From NCBI GenBank assembly GCA_963205285.1, contig CAUJJQ010000118.1, positions 1-6,449 on the forward strand: 6,449 bases of DNA. Reading direction: 5' to 3'. Source of the stretch: Pseudomonadota bacterium. Its GTDB lineage: Bacteria; Pseudomonadota; Alphaproteobacteria; Sphingomonadales; Sphingomonadaceae. Below the pieces are notes generated by a model. The model searched no databases, was not told the origin of the DNA, and saw only the letters and a list, made by a program, of their open reading frames with translations. Position numbers and translations under genes: made by a program. This document shows, one piece after another, positions 1 to 5,931 of this stretch (position 1 is the stretch's first letter; each line of letters starts with the position of its first letter).

Positions 1-849
1 TTCGGGCTTGATCGCAATTTCTTCTACCATGCGCGTAGCAACGCCAAGGTTCAGTTCCTTGAGCTTGTCGCACAGCGCCTCACCATCGATCAGATCGATT
101 GGTGGTGCCCCGTCGCGCGTCGCTTCGCGGCGGGCGTCCGGCGAAAAAGTGCCCGTCGTGATGATTAGGCCCTTATCCGTCCGCCCCATCATCGCCCCGC
201 GAAAATCGCGCACAGCGCCCGACCCAACCGATCCCTGATACCGTTTGCATTGAAAGAGAACGTGGAACGACATCAGGCTAAGCTGCATAATTCCAGTGCC
301 GTCGATGCCGCCGTCTCCGGAACGTCCTGTTACTTCGACTTTGACGAATCCCGCCTCACGCAACAGCCGCTGTGCTAGTCGTTCAAAGGCGGACGGATCC
401 ATGGCTTTCAGAACTGCCAACAACCTGTCGCGCCAATCCTGCTCACCCTCGTCTGGCCCCACCGCACCATCCGTGACTGGATCACTACCCTTTTTCCGTT
501 TCCGTCCGCCATTTTGGACTTTGGCAGCAGCGGAAATCGCCGATTTGAGCGTGGATTCCGGGAGTTGTATGGCCGCTCGACCTTCATCGGTGATGAGCCA
601 CAGGCCTCTGCCGCCGGATGACAAATAGCCGGCCCGCTTCAAATAGCTGCGTGCCCATGACAAGCGATCCGGAATAACGGCGCCGGCACCACTCTCATAC
701 CACACATCAAGCGCTTCTGGTGGCAATCCGATTTGGTCAATGACAGCATCATTTATCTCGTTGAGCGATGCCGAGCCACCAATCGATTCCAACGCAACAA
801 GCGTGGGTCGCATCAGCTCGTGATATTTGGGGAGTTGGGTGATTTTCAT
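1..849 (-). CDS. mrr: Mrr-family restriction endonuclease (type IV-like), 3' end cut by window edge
   Basis: Translating the minus strand from the ATG at 849-847 gives 283 open codons that run off position 1 without a stop. Mrr proteins are usually about 300 residues, so only a short tail should be missing. An N-terminal winged-helix (Mrr_N-like) domain covers roughly residues 6-90 and begins [18 protein letters not shown] basic low-complexity linker follows (about 105-137, with RKRKK), then the catalytic domain from about 139. The catalytic domain shows the F155-E156 helix motif, the GRSGDGGIDG motif with D183, and Q200-C201-K202. D...QxK is the Mrr variant of the PD-(D/E)xK nuclease fold. 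Known family members cut modified (often methylated) DNA in the cytoplasm; the specificity of this one cannot be read from sequence. The start codon shares one base with the dxs stop codon (TGATG), which suggests translational coupling and fixes the start. No modification methylase is visible nearby, which fits a stand-alone modification-dependent enzyme. Family assignment is firm; biological role is inferred. Confidence 0.93.
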   Translation of the reverse strand, partial: MKITQLPKYHELMRPTLVALESIGGSASLNEINDAVIDQIGLPPEALDVWYESGAGAVIPDRLSWARSYLKRAGYLSSGGRGLWLITDEGRAAIQLPESTLKSAISAAAKVQNGGRKRKKGSDPVTDGAVGPDEGEQDWRDRLLAVLKAMDPSAFERLAQRLLREAGFVKVEVTGRSGDGGIDGTGIMQLSLMSFHVLFQCKRYQGSVGSGAVRDFRGAMMGRTDKGLIITTGTFSPDARREATRDGAPPIDLIDGEALCDKLKELNLGVATRMVEEIAIKPE

Positions 850-2786
850 CAGGCCCGCGCTTCCTCTACCCCCGCGCTATTATGGCGTAGTGCGCTCAGC
901 ACCGTTTCGACGATGTGCGGCGCGTTGAGCCGTGCCGCATCATATTGTTTGTCGGGTGCGTCCTGATCCTGAAACAAGTCGGGCAGGCGCATGGTGCGCA
1001 ATTTCAACCCGCCATCAATCAACCCCAAATCGCTGGCCAGCGTCAGCACGTGCGCGCCCATGCCGCCGACGCTGCCTTCCTCTATCGTCACGCAAACTTC
1101 GTGGGTGGTGAGCAGGCGGCGGATCAATGCTTCATCGAGCGGCTTGGCAAAGCGCAGGTCAGCAACGCTGGTCGATAGCCCGCGCGCCTCCAGTTCATCG
1201 GCGGCCTTTTGCGCCTCTGCCAAACGGGTGCCGAGCGACAATATCGCAATCTTCTTACCCTCCCGCACCATGCGGCCCTTGCCGATTTCCAGCCGTTCAG
1301 GCGTGGCGGGCAGGGCGATGCCGATGCCGCCACCGCGCGGATAGCGAAAGGCGATGGGGCCGCTGTCATGGCAGGCAGCGGTATAGGTCATATGCACCAG
1401 CTCGGCCTCATCCGCCGGGGCCATGACGACAAAATTGGGCAGTGCGCAGAGGTAAGCGAGGTCAAAGCTGCCAGCATGGGTCGCACCATCGGCCCCCACC
1501 AGCCCCGCGCGGTCCATCGCAAAACGCACGGGCAGATTCTGGATCGCCACATCATGCACCACCTGGTCATAGGCGCGCTGCAGAAATGTCGAATAAATGG
1601 CGCAGAACGGGCGCATCCCCTGCGCGGCGAGGCCAGCTGCAAAGGTCACGGCATGTTGTTCGGCAATGCCAACGTCGAATGTGCGCGTCGGGTGACGCTT
1701 GGCAAAACGGTCCACCCCCGTGCCAGATGGCATGGCAGCGGTGATGGCGACTATTTTATCATCGCTGTCGGCGAGGTCGGCGAGCGCATCGCCAAAGATA
1801 TTTTGATAGGCAGGTGGCCCAGCCGGTCCCTTTACCTGTTCGCCGGTGATGACGTTGAATTTCTGCACGCCATGATATTTGTCGGCGCTGTTTTCCGCCG
1901 GAACATAGCCCTTGCCCTTTTTGGTGACGACATGGACGAGGCACGGTCCCTGTGTCGCGTCGCGGACATTTTCGAGCACGGGGATTAGGTGGTCGAGGTT
2001 GTGGCCATCAATTGGCCCGACATAATAAAAGCCCAATTCCTCAAACAATGTGCCGCCCATCGCCATACCACGGGCAAATTCGTCGGTCTTGCGCGCCGCA
2101 ATGTGAAGCGGTTCGGGCAGACGGCGTGAAATACGCTTGGCAACTTCGCGCAAGGATAAAAATGGGCGCGAGGAGACGAGCCGCGCCAGATAGGCCGAAA
2201 GTCCGCCCACCGGCGGGGCAATCGACATGTCATTATCGTTCAATATGACCACCAGCCGGTTTCCGGCGGCGGCGGCATTATTCATCGCTTCATAGGCCAT
2301 GCCCGCCGACATCGACCCATCGCCGATTACCGCAATCCCCTTACCCGGATTGCCCGACAATTGATTGGCGATGGCAAAACCCAGCGCGGCGGAGATGGAG
2401 GTGGAACTGTGCGCTGCACCAAAGGGATCGTAAATGGATTCGCTGCGCTTGGTAAATCCCGACAAACCGCCGCCTTGGCGCAGCGTGCGGATGCGGTCGC
2501 GCCGCCCGGTCAAAATCTTGTGCGGATAACATTGGTGGCCAACGTCCCAGACCAATTTATCATCGGGGGTGTTGAAAACATAATGGATGGCGGTGGTCAG
2601 TTCGACCACGCCCAGCCCGCTGCCCAAATGGCCACCGGTGGTGCCGACCGCCGCGATAACCTCTGTCCGTAATTCGTCGGCCAATTGGCGCAATTGTTCG
2701 GGCGCGATTTTGCGCAAATCGGCTGGGACATCGATGCTATCGAGCAGGGGTGTGTGGGGCCGTTCGGGATTATTCTGGGCGGTCAT
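849..2786 (-). CDS. dxs: 1-deoxy-D-xylulose-5-phosphate synthase
   Basis: This cytoplasmic thiamine-diphosphate enzyme condenses pyruvate with glyceraldehyde 3-phosphate, releasing CO2. It is the first step of the MEP pathway to isoprenoids and also supplies thiamine and pyridoxal precursors. At 645 residues it is the normal length for an alphaproteobacterial Dxs. Visible motifs in order are GGHLGSGLG with H53, the [12 protein letters not shown] segment (78-89), the thiamine-diphosphate/Mg motif GDGS (155-158) with D156 and N185 as expected metal ligands, KYHG with H305, [11 protein letters not shown] with catalytic E376, GADGATHAG with H437, and YPRG (482-485). The three-part layout is complete: N-terminal thiamine-diphosphate domain (about 1-300), central pyrimidine-binding domain (about 326-490) and C-terminal domain (about 505-630). 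The ATG at 2786 matches the family start; AAAGGG lies a rather long 13 bases upstream, so the ribosome site is weak. It follows a terminator and overlaps mrr downstream. Identity is essentially certain. Confidence 0.99.
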   Translation of the reverse strand: MTAQNNPERPHTPLLDSIDVPADLRKIAPEQLRQLADELRTEVIAAVGTTGGHLGSGLGVVELTTAIHYVFNTPDDKLVWDVGHQCYPHKILTGRRDRIRTLRQGGGLSGFTKRSESIYDPFGAAHSSTSISAALGFAIANQLSGNPGKGIAVIGDGSMSAGMAYEAMNNAAAAGNRLVVILNDNDMSIAPPVGGLSAYLARLVSSRPFLSLREVAKRISRRLPEPLHIAARKTDEFARGMAMGGTLFEELGFYYVGPIDGHNLDHLIPVLENVRDATQGPCLVHVVTKKGKGYVPAENSADKYHGVQKFNVITGEQVKGPAGPPAYQNIFGDALADLADSDDKIVAITAAMPSGTGVDRFAKRHPTRTFDVGIAEQHAVTFAAGLAAQGMRPFCAIYSTFLQRAYDQVVHDVAIQNLPVRFAMDRAGLVGADGATHAGSFDLAYLCALPNFVVMAPADEAELVHMTYTAACHDSGPIAFRYPRGGGIGIALPATPERLEIGKGRMVREGKKIAILSLGTRLAEAQKAADELEARGLSTSVADLRFAKPLDEALIRRLLTTHEVCVTIEEGSVGGMGAHVLTLASDLGLIDGGLKLRTMRLPDLFQDQDAPDKQYDAARLNAPHIVETVLSALRHNSAGVEEARA

Positions 2787-2823
2787 GCTGGCTGATTTAC
2801 CCTTTGCAATCCAGCCTGTCGAA

Positions 2824-2851
2824 CCAAAAAATGGGGGCCAAAAAATGGGGT
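2824..2851. repeat. 14-bp tandem duplication containing the terminator T-run
   Basis: Two adjacent copies of ccaaaaaatggggg are present, at 2824-2837 and 2838-2851, identical in 13 of 14 positions (the last base is g in one and t in the other). On the minus strand this gives the terminator a second T-run right after the first. It looks like a small local slippage duplication. Confidence 0.8.
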
Positions 2852-2887
2852 CGGCAAGGGCGCTAACCCCGACCGACCCCCTTTTGG
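2838..2887 (-). terminator. Rho-independent terminator after the exported duplicated-domain gene
   Basis: On the minus strand an 8-bp perfect stem, GGGGTCGG (2880-2873) with CCGACCCC (2854-2847), encloses an 18-base loop in which GGG/CCC can pair again. It is followed by A and then six T (2845-2840). An A-run before the stem pairs with part of the T-run, so the hairpin may extend to about 2887. It sits 16-65 bases past the stop of the gene at 2903-3598 and about 50 bases before the dxs start. It should therefore separate the two genes, or reduce readthrough into dxs. Confidence 0.8.
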
Positions 2888-2902
2888 TTTACGGCCTAAA
2901 GC

Positions 2903-3598
2903 TCAATATTCCCAGATCGTCACCGTGACCTGGTTCCATACATTGCCCAGATTGTTGAGTTTCAAACGATATGGGATGCAACTGCCGCGCGCATTGACCG
3001 ACAGGTTGAAATTGGCACGGTCATTCAGCGCCAGATCCTGTGCAACGACGCGGTTATTATTGTCGTAGATGGTGTAATCGACATCGGTGTCGCCATCGCC
3101 GGCAATTTCGATACGCGCGCTGGTGCGGCAGAGGTTGAGGTCAACCCAAAATTCACGGTTTGCCTCCACCCGATAGGTGCCGACGCTCGGCGCATCGCCA
3201 TTGGTGTTATTGTCGCCAACGCGCACCTGCACGCCATTCCAGACATTGCCATAATTATGCATTTTCAGGCGATAGACGATGCAGCGTCCGCCGCTGACCG
3301 GTGGGTTCAATGTCGCCACCGAATTATCGTCCATATCGACGTCGGAAAAAACCTGATTATTGCGATCATCATAAATCCAATAATCGACGTCGGTGTCACC
3401 ATCGCCGCGCATGTCGATGACCACCGGGTTGTTACAGAGGTTGAGGTCGACCCAATAATCGCTCTGCGCCTCCACCCGATAGGTGTTGACCGGTCGATAA
3501 TCTGCCGCTTCGGCGATGCCCGGCACAGCGGCCACGCCGATGCACGCGGCTGCCCGGCCCAAAGCCTTGGTGGCGGGGAAATTCAGAAACTGGAACAT
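2903..3598 (-). CDS. Exported protein with two tandem PPC-like Asp-rich domains, function unknown
   Basis: The 231-residue product starts with a signal peptide: basic residues K11 and R15, a hydrophobic stretch at about 16-29, and a likely AEA|AD cleavage after residue 31. The mature protein is two copies of one domain of about 89 residues (39-127 and 141-228). Each has TYRVEA, then a WVDLNLC block, GDGDTDVDY followed by IYD, and near its end a YRLK motif and GNVWN. The GDGDTD-D-Y-YD core resembles the bacterial pre-peptidase C-terminal (PPC) type of beta-sandwich often found in secreted proteins; I infer this similarity by eye. Each copy has a cysteine pair at matching places (C55/C106 and C157/C207) that could form a disulfide in the periplasm. 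No catalytic motif or membrane anchor is visible, so binding or structural work is more likely than enzymatic. AGGGAGG five bases before the ATG supports the start, and a terminator follows. It lies between zur and dxs with no clear functional tie to either. Confidence 0.8.
   Translation of the reverse strand: MFQFLNFPATKALGRAAACIGVAAVPGIAEAADYRPVNTYRVEAQSDYWVDLNLCNNPVVIDMRGDGDTDVDYWIYDDRNNQVFSDVDMDDNSVATLNPPVSGGRCIVYRLKMHNYGNVWNGVQVRVGDNNTNGDAPSVGTYRVEANREFWVDLNLCRTSARIEIAGDGDTDVDYTIYDNNNRVVAQDLALNDRANFNLSVNARGSCIPYRLKLNNLGNVWNQVTVTIWEY
2915..3484 (-). repeat. Intragenic tandem duplication, 306-bp period
   Basis: The two domain copies correspond to 3484-3218 and 3178-2915. The DNA keeps exact blocks at a constant 306-bp offset (102 codons). 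An 18-base block, gcctccacccgataggtg, occurs at 3162-3179 and 3468-3485, and a 14-base block, cagaggttgaggtc, at 3129-3142 and 3435-3448. The flanking segments have diverged, so this is an in-frame gene duplication with selection on the motif-rich parts. Confidence 0.85.
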
Positions 3599-3603
3599 AT
3601 TTG

Positions 3604-3610
3604 CCTCCCT
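3604..3610 (-). promoter_or_regulatory. Strong Shine-Dalgarno site for the exported duplicated-domain gene
   Basis: The minus strand reads AGGGAGG, five bases before the ATG at 3598. This is the best ribosome binding site in the window. It fixes the start of the signal peptide and suggests efficient translation. Confidence 0.8.
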
Positions 3611-3694
3611 GTTGCGTCAAATAAATTTATGGCAGCCAATCTGAACGCCAGCTTACCAACAAAAACAAAGATTTATCAGCGACCGTTAACAGGC

Positions 3695-3700
3695 ATTATA
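3695..3700 (-). promoter_or_regulatory. Possible -10 element upstream of the exported duplicated-domain gene
   Basis: A perfect TATAAT lies on the minus strand in the 142-base spacer between zur and the gene starting at 3598. It would give a leader of about 90 bases. No good -35 match is seen at 16-18 bases upstream (ACGGAA at 17), so the promoter is only a candidate. The rest of the spacer is AT-rich and holds no other recognised feature. Confidence 0.4.
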
Positions 3701-3740
3701 TGTGAATCTGCCGGATTTTCCGTGTCAGATATTGGACAAA

Positions 3741-4199
3741 TCAGTCACAATCAGCGCAGGTTCCGCGTACTTCAATCACCGGTTGGGCGGGGGCAAACCC
3801 CGTCTGGCTCGCCAAATTGCGAACATTTTGCGCAATCTTGTCATCATCGACATGCGTTGCCTGACCGCAGCTATCGCAGATCAGGAAAATACAGTCATGG
3901 ACGCAGCCCGGATGGCTGTTGGCGATGAAGGCATTGGCCGATTCAATCCGTCGCACCAGATTATTGGCAACGAACAGGTCGAGGATGCGGTAAACACTGT
4001 TGGGTGCGACGCGCTTTCCGCGCGCTTGGGATACTTTGTCGGCAACATCATAGGCCGAAACCGGCCTTTCCTCTGCCGCGACGACGGCAAAAATGGCGGC
4101 GCGCATGTCCGTCCATTGTTCCCCCGCAGCTTCGAGCGCGGCCCGCGCGCTGTCGTGCAAAGCGACGCCATGTTGGTGGTGATGGTGGATTGCGGACAT
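3741..4199 (-). CDS. zur: Zur-type Fur-family zinc-responsive repressor
   Basis: The 152-residue protein has the Fur-family layout: a winged-helix DNA-binding domain (about 18-87, with RPVSAYDVADKV and PNSVYRILDLFVANNLVRRIES) and a C-terminal dimer and metal domain. FLICDSCG (105-112) with C108/C111 and CADC (148-151) with C148/C151 match the two CxxC pairs of the structural zinc site in Zur. This block and the SAYD and RIES motifs favour Zur over Fur, PerR or Irr. Zur represses zinc-uptake genes when zinc is sufficient. The sensing site looks altered: aligned by eye to E. coli Zur, A93 stands where Cys88 would be, while H96, C99, H101 and C103 lie close by. The N-terminus carries an unusual MSAIHHHHQH tract. 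An in-frame TAG lies just upstream, so the ATG at 4199 is the earliest ATG; no good Shine-Dalgarno is seen. It follows merC by 47 bases, probably in one transcript. Family call is firm, zinc specificity likely. Confidence 0.9.
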   Translation of the reverse strand: MSAIHHHHQHGVALHDSARAALEAAGEQWTDMRAAIFAVVAAEERPVSAYDVADKVSQARGKRVAPNSVYRILDLFVANNLVRRIESANAFIANSHPGCVHDCIFLICDSCGQATHVDDDKIAQNVRNLASQTGFAPAQPVIEVRGTCADCD

Positions 4200-4246
4200 G
4201 GTGTTAAACTAGGCATTTGAGCGGCGCGCATCAAGCGTAAAGCGGC

Positions 4247-4669
4247 CTAGGCAATAGGGATGGAGACGGCGATCCGCGATTCAGCCCGGACGTTGAGGTC
4301 ATGCCCCAATGCCAGCACCATCAGCCCGATCAGATTGGCGGCCATTTCGACATCGCCATGCGGCAGGCTGAGCGTGCCCGCCATGATTCCAAGGCCAAAG
4401 CAGCCGGTGGCAAATGGCATCATATATCCATGGCGCATCACGCCATAGCCAAGCGCAAAAAAGCCCAGCGCGATGGCGACGACCAAGCCAAATTCATGGA
4501 TGGCGGGGTTTAAAAACACCCCGGCAAAGCTCGCCAAAGCGGTCACGACGATGGCGGTGGTGATGCAGTGGGCGGCGCACAGCGCGGCAACCCCGATCCC
4601 CAGATGGTCGGCCCAGCGCGTGCGAAACCAAATTCGCCAAGGCTGCTGAGAACGCACCATATTTGCCAT
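4247..4669 (-). CDS. MerC-domain inner-membrane protein, putative metal transporter
   Basis: The 140-residue protein has about four membrane segments (roughly 22-45, 58-80, 83-101 and 108-126). The first contains DHLGIGVAALCAAHC, with C31, H34 and C35, the signature region of MerC-domain proteins; the end has LALGHDLNVR (119-128), also typical. Classical MerC carries mercuric ions across the inner membrane of mer operons. Here there are no other mer genes, and the neighbour 47 bases downstream is a zur regulator, so handling of zinc or another divalent metal is a better guess. The ATG at 4669 is preferred over the one at 4660 because AAAAGG lies five bases before it. H80, H104 and H123 are further possible metal ligands. 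I have not used the name merC as a symbol because mercury transport is not supported by the context. Confidence 0.85.
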   Translation of the reverse strand: MANMVRSQQPWRIWFRTRWADHLGIGVAALCAAHCITTAIVVTALASFAGVFLNPAIHEFGLVVAIALGFFALGYGVMRHGYMMPFATGCFGLGIMAGTLSLPHGDVEMAANLIGLMVLALGHDLNVRAESRIAVSIPIA

Positions 4670-4878
4670 ATATTCCTTTTATCATGCACCCCCAATTGGG
4701 ATCGCAAGCTAAACCAGTCATGGCAAATGGCCGCCGCGAATCAGCGCCGGGCAACTTGCCATAATGTGCATAGTGCCACAGACCAGTTAAGGTTACAACA
4801 TATCATCAACGCGACGCGTAACGAATTTGGGCGTGAAATCGCGCTTGCCTATGCGCGTCCATGCGCGAATAGAGCGGC
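4670..4878. other. Divergent intergenic spacer between the MerC-domain gene and ctaA
   Basis: This 209-base spacer must hold the promoters for both directions. I see the possible Zur half-site, a perfect 10-base palindrome cccaattggg (4691-4700) just before the MerC ribosome site, and a short direct repeat atgcgcg shortly before ctaA. No confident -35/-10 pair and no RNA gene could be recognised. Confidence 0.7.
4792..4804. promoter_or_regulatory. Possible Zur operator half-site
   Basis: The sequence gttacaacatatc (minus strand GATATGTTGTAAC) resembles one arm and the centre of the known Zur box of the form GATATGTTATAACATATC. The other arm is poorly matched. It lies 123 bases upstream of the MerC-domain gene and 75 bases upstream of ctaA in the shared divergent spacer, a sensible place for a Zur site controlling merC-zur. 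This is an inference from one degenerate match. Confidence 0.4.
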
Positions 4879-5931
4879 ATGACCAATCCAACCCTCCCCA
4901 CATCGGCTGCCCAAGGCAGGGCGCGGCCCGACCTCATCCTCTATTGGTTATTGGCCTGCGCCGCGCTGGTGGTGGCGATGGTTTTGGTTGGCGGCATCAC
5001 CCGCCTGACCGAATCGGGTTTGTCGATTACCCAATGGAACCCGGTGAGCGGTGCTATCCCGCCGCTCAACCACGCCGATTGGCTGCGTGAATTTGCACTC
5101 TATCAGCAAACGACGGAATTTCAGACGGTCAACCGTTCGATGGACCTGAACGCATTTAAGGCGATATTTTTCTGGGAGTTTTTTCACCGCTTGCTGGCGC
5201 GGGGGATTGGTGTCGTCTTTGGCCTGCCTTTGCTCTTTTTCGCATGGCGGCGGATGATCCCTGTTGGCTATGGACGCCGGCTCTTGCTCATTTTGGCGCT
5301 CGGCGGCCTGCAGGGCGCGGTCGGCTGGTGGATGGTTGTTTCTGGCCTCATTGGGCGCACCGATGTGTCGCATTTTCGGCTGGCGACCCACCTTGGTCTG
5401 GCGCTGTTGATATTGGCGGCGATTGTCTGGACGGCGCGCGACATGGTGACGTTGCGGCGCGGTGCGGTGGCGCGCGCACGATTGCGTCCGGTGGCGGCGT
5501 TGGTCCTCGGCGTCCTTGCCATCCAGATTATCTGGGGCGCCTTTACAGCGGGACTGAACGCCGGTTTTGCCTTTGACACATGGCCTTTGATGGGTGGGGA
5601 GATTTTCCCAGCGAACACACCCATCGCGCATGGCATTTTGGATGCGACGGTCAACAATCCGGTGGTTGTGCAGTTTTTGCACCGTTGGTGGGCGTGGGTG
5701 GCGGCGAGCGGGCTTTGTTGGCTCGCCTTTCATGTGCGCCAATCAGCACCCGTTGCCGCGCGGGTGTTGGCAGCGCTGGTGGCAGTGCAAATCATGCTCG
5801 GTATTTCGACATTATTGACCGGCGTTGAAATAACTGTTGCGGTTGCGCATCAGGGTTGTGCGGCCTTGCTTGTCGCCCTTTGCACATGGTGCGCGCACGC
5901 ATATGGCGCGGCGGCTCGGCACGCTGCATGA
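4879..5931 (+). CDS. ctaA: Haem A synthase (COX15/CtaA family)
   Basis: This inner-membrane enzyme oxidises the C8 methyl group of haem O to a formyl group, making haem A for aa3-type cytochrome c oxidase. The 350-residue length and eight predicted membrane segments (about 19-39, 94-122, 133-155, 164-185, 203-226, 262-285, 294-313 and 316-340) fit the proteobacterial/mitochondrial Cox15 form. Key motifs are VGGITRLTESGLSITQWNP (37-55), EFFHR with E100 and H103, GWWMVVSGL (149-157), RLATH with H171, TAGLNAGFAFDTWPLMGG (223-240), VQFLHR with H268, and AHQG with H324. The four histidines match the haem ligands of the family, and E100 matches the catalytic glutamate of B. subtilis CtaA (EMVHR). 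The ATG at 4879 gives a normal N-terminus; the ribosome site is weak (GAGCGG). It diverges from the MerC gene and overlaps the next gene by four bases (ATGA). No oxidase subunit or haem O synthase gene is in view. Identity is very secure. Confidence 0.98.
   Translation: MTNPTLPTSAAQGRARPDLILYWLLACAALVVAMVLVGGITRLTESGLSITQWNPVSGAIPPLNHADWLREFALYQQTTEFQTVNRSMDLNAFKAIFFWEFFHRLLARGIGVVFGLPLLFFAWRRMIPVGYGRRLLLILALGGLQGAVGWWMVVSGLIGRTDVSHFRLATHLGLALLILAAIVWTARDMVTLRRGAVARARLRPVAALVLGVLAIQIIWGAFTAGLNAGFAFDTWPLMGGEIFPANTPIAHGILDATVNNPVVVQFLHRWWAWVAASGLCWLAFHVRQSAPVAARVLAALVAVQIMLGISTLLTGVEITVAVAHQGCAALLVALCTWCAHAYGAAARHAA

Noticed and set aside
296..628. Plus-strand open frame in the first 850 bases
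   Set aside because: The opposite strand encodes a complete-looking Mrr nuclease with catalytic motifs, so this is its shadow.
1209..1988. Long plus-strand open frame (259 codons) opposite dxs
   Set aside because: It lies wholly antisense to a certain dxs gene, has a composition typical of a shadow frame, and shows no motif or ribosome site.
2787..2823. Possible dxs promoter with TCGACA and TAAATC on the minus strand
   Set aside because: The -10 match is poor and would leave almost no leader before the ATG, so I do not call it.
2812..2826. cagcctgtcgaacc resembling the common CCTGTCGAA intergenic repeat
   Set aside because: Only a short piece matches and no inverted partner is present, so a repeat element cannot be supported.
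3257..3928. Plus-strand open frame (223 codons) spanning the exported gene, its spacer and the end of zur
   Set aside because: It is antisense to two well-supported genes and has no recognisable domain or good start signal.
4691..4700. Palindrome cccaattggg upstream of the MerC-domain gene
   Set aside because: It is perfect but only ten bases with no loop, no T-run and no known factor, so it is noted in the spacer entry and not called as an operator.
4783..4800. Possible CtrA site around ttaaggttac
   Set aside because: Only one TTAA half is present; the second half at the required seven-base spacing is missing.
4948..5742. Long minus-strand open frame (264 codons) opposite ctaA
   Set aside because: It is antisense to a clear haem A synthase gene and is rich in Arg, His, Gln and Pro, as expected of a frame opposite membrane-protein codons.
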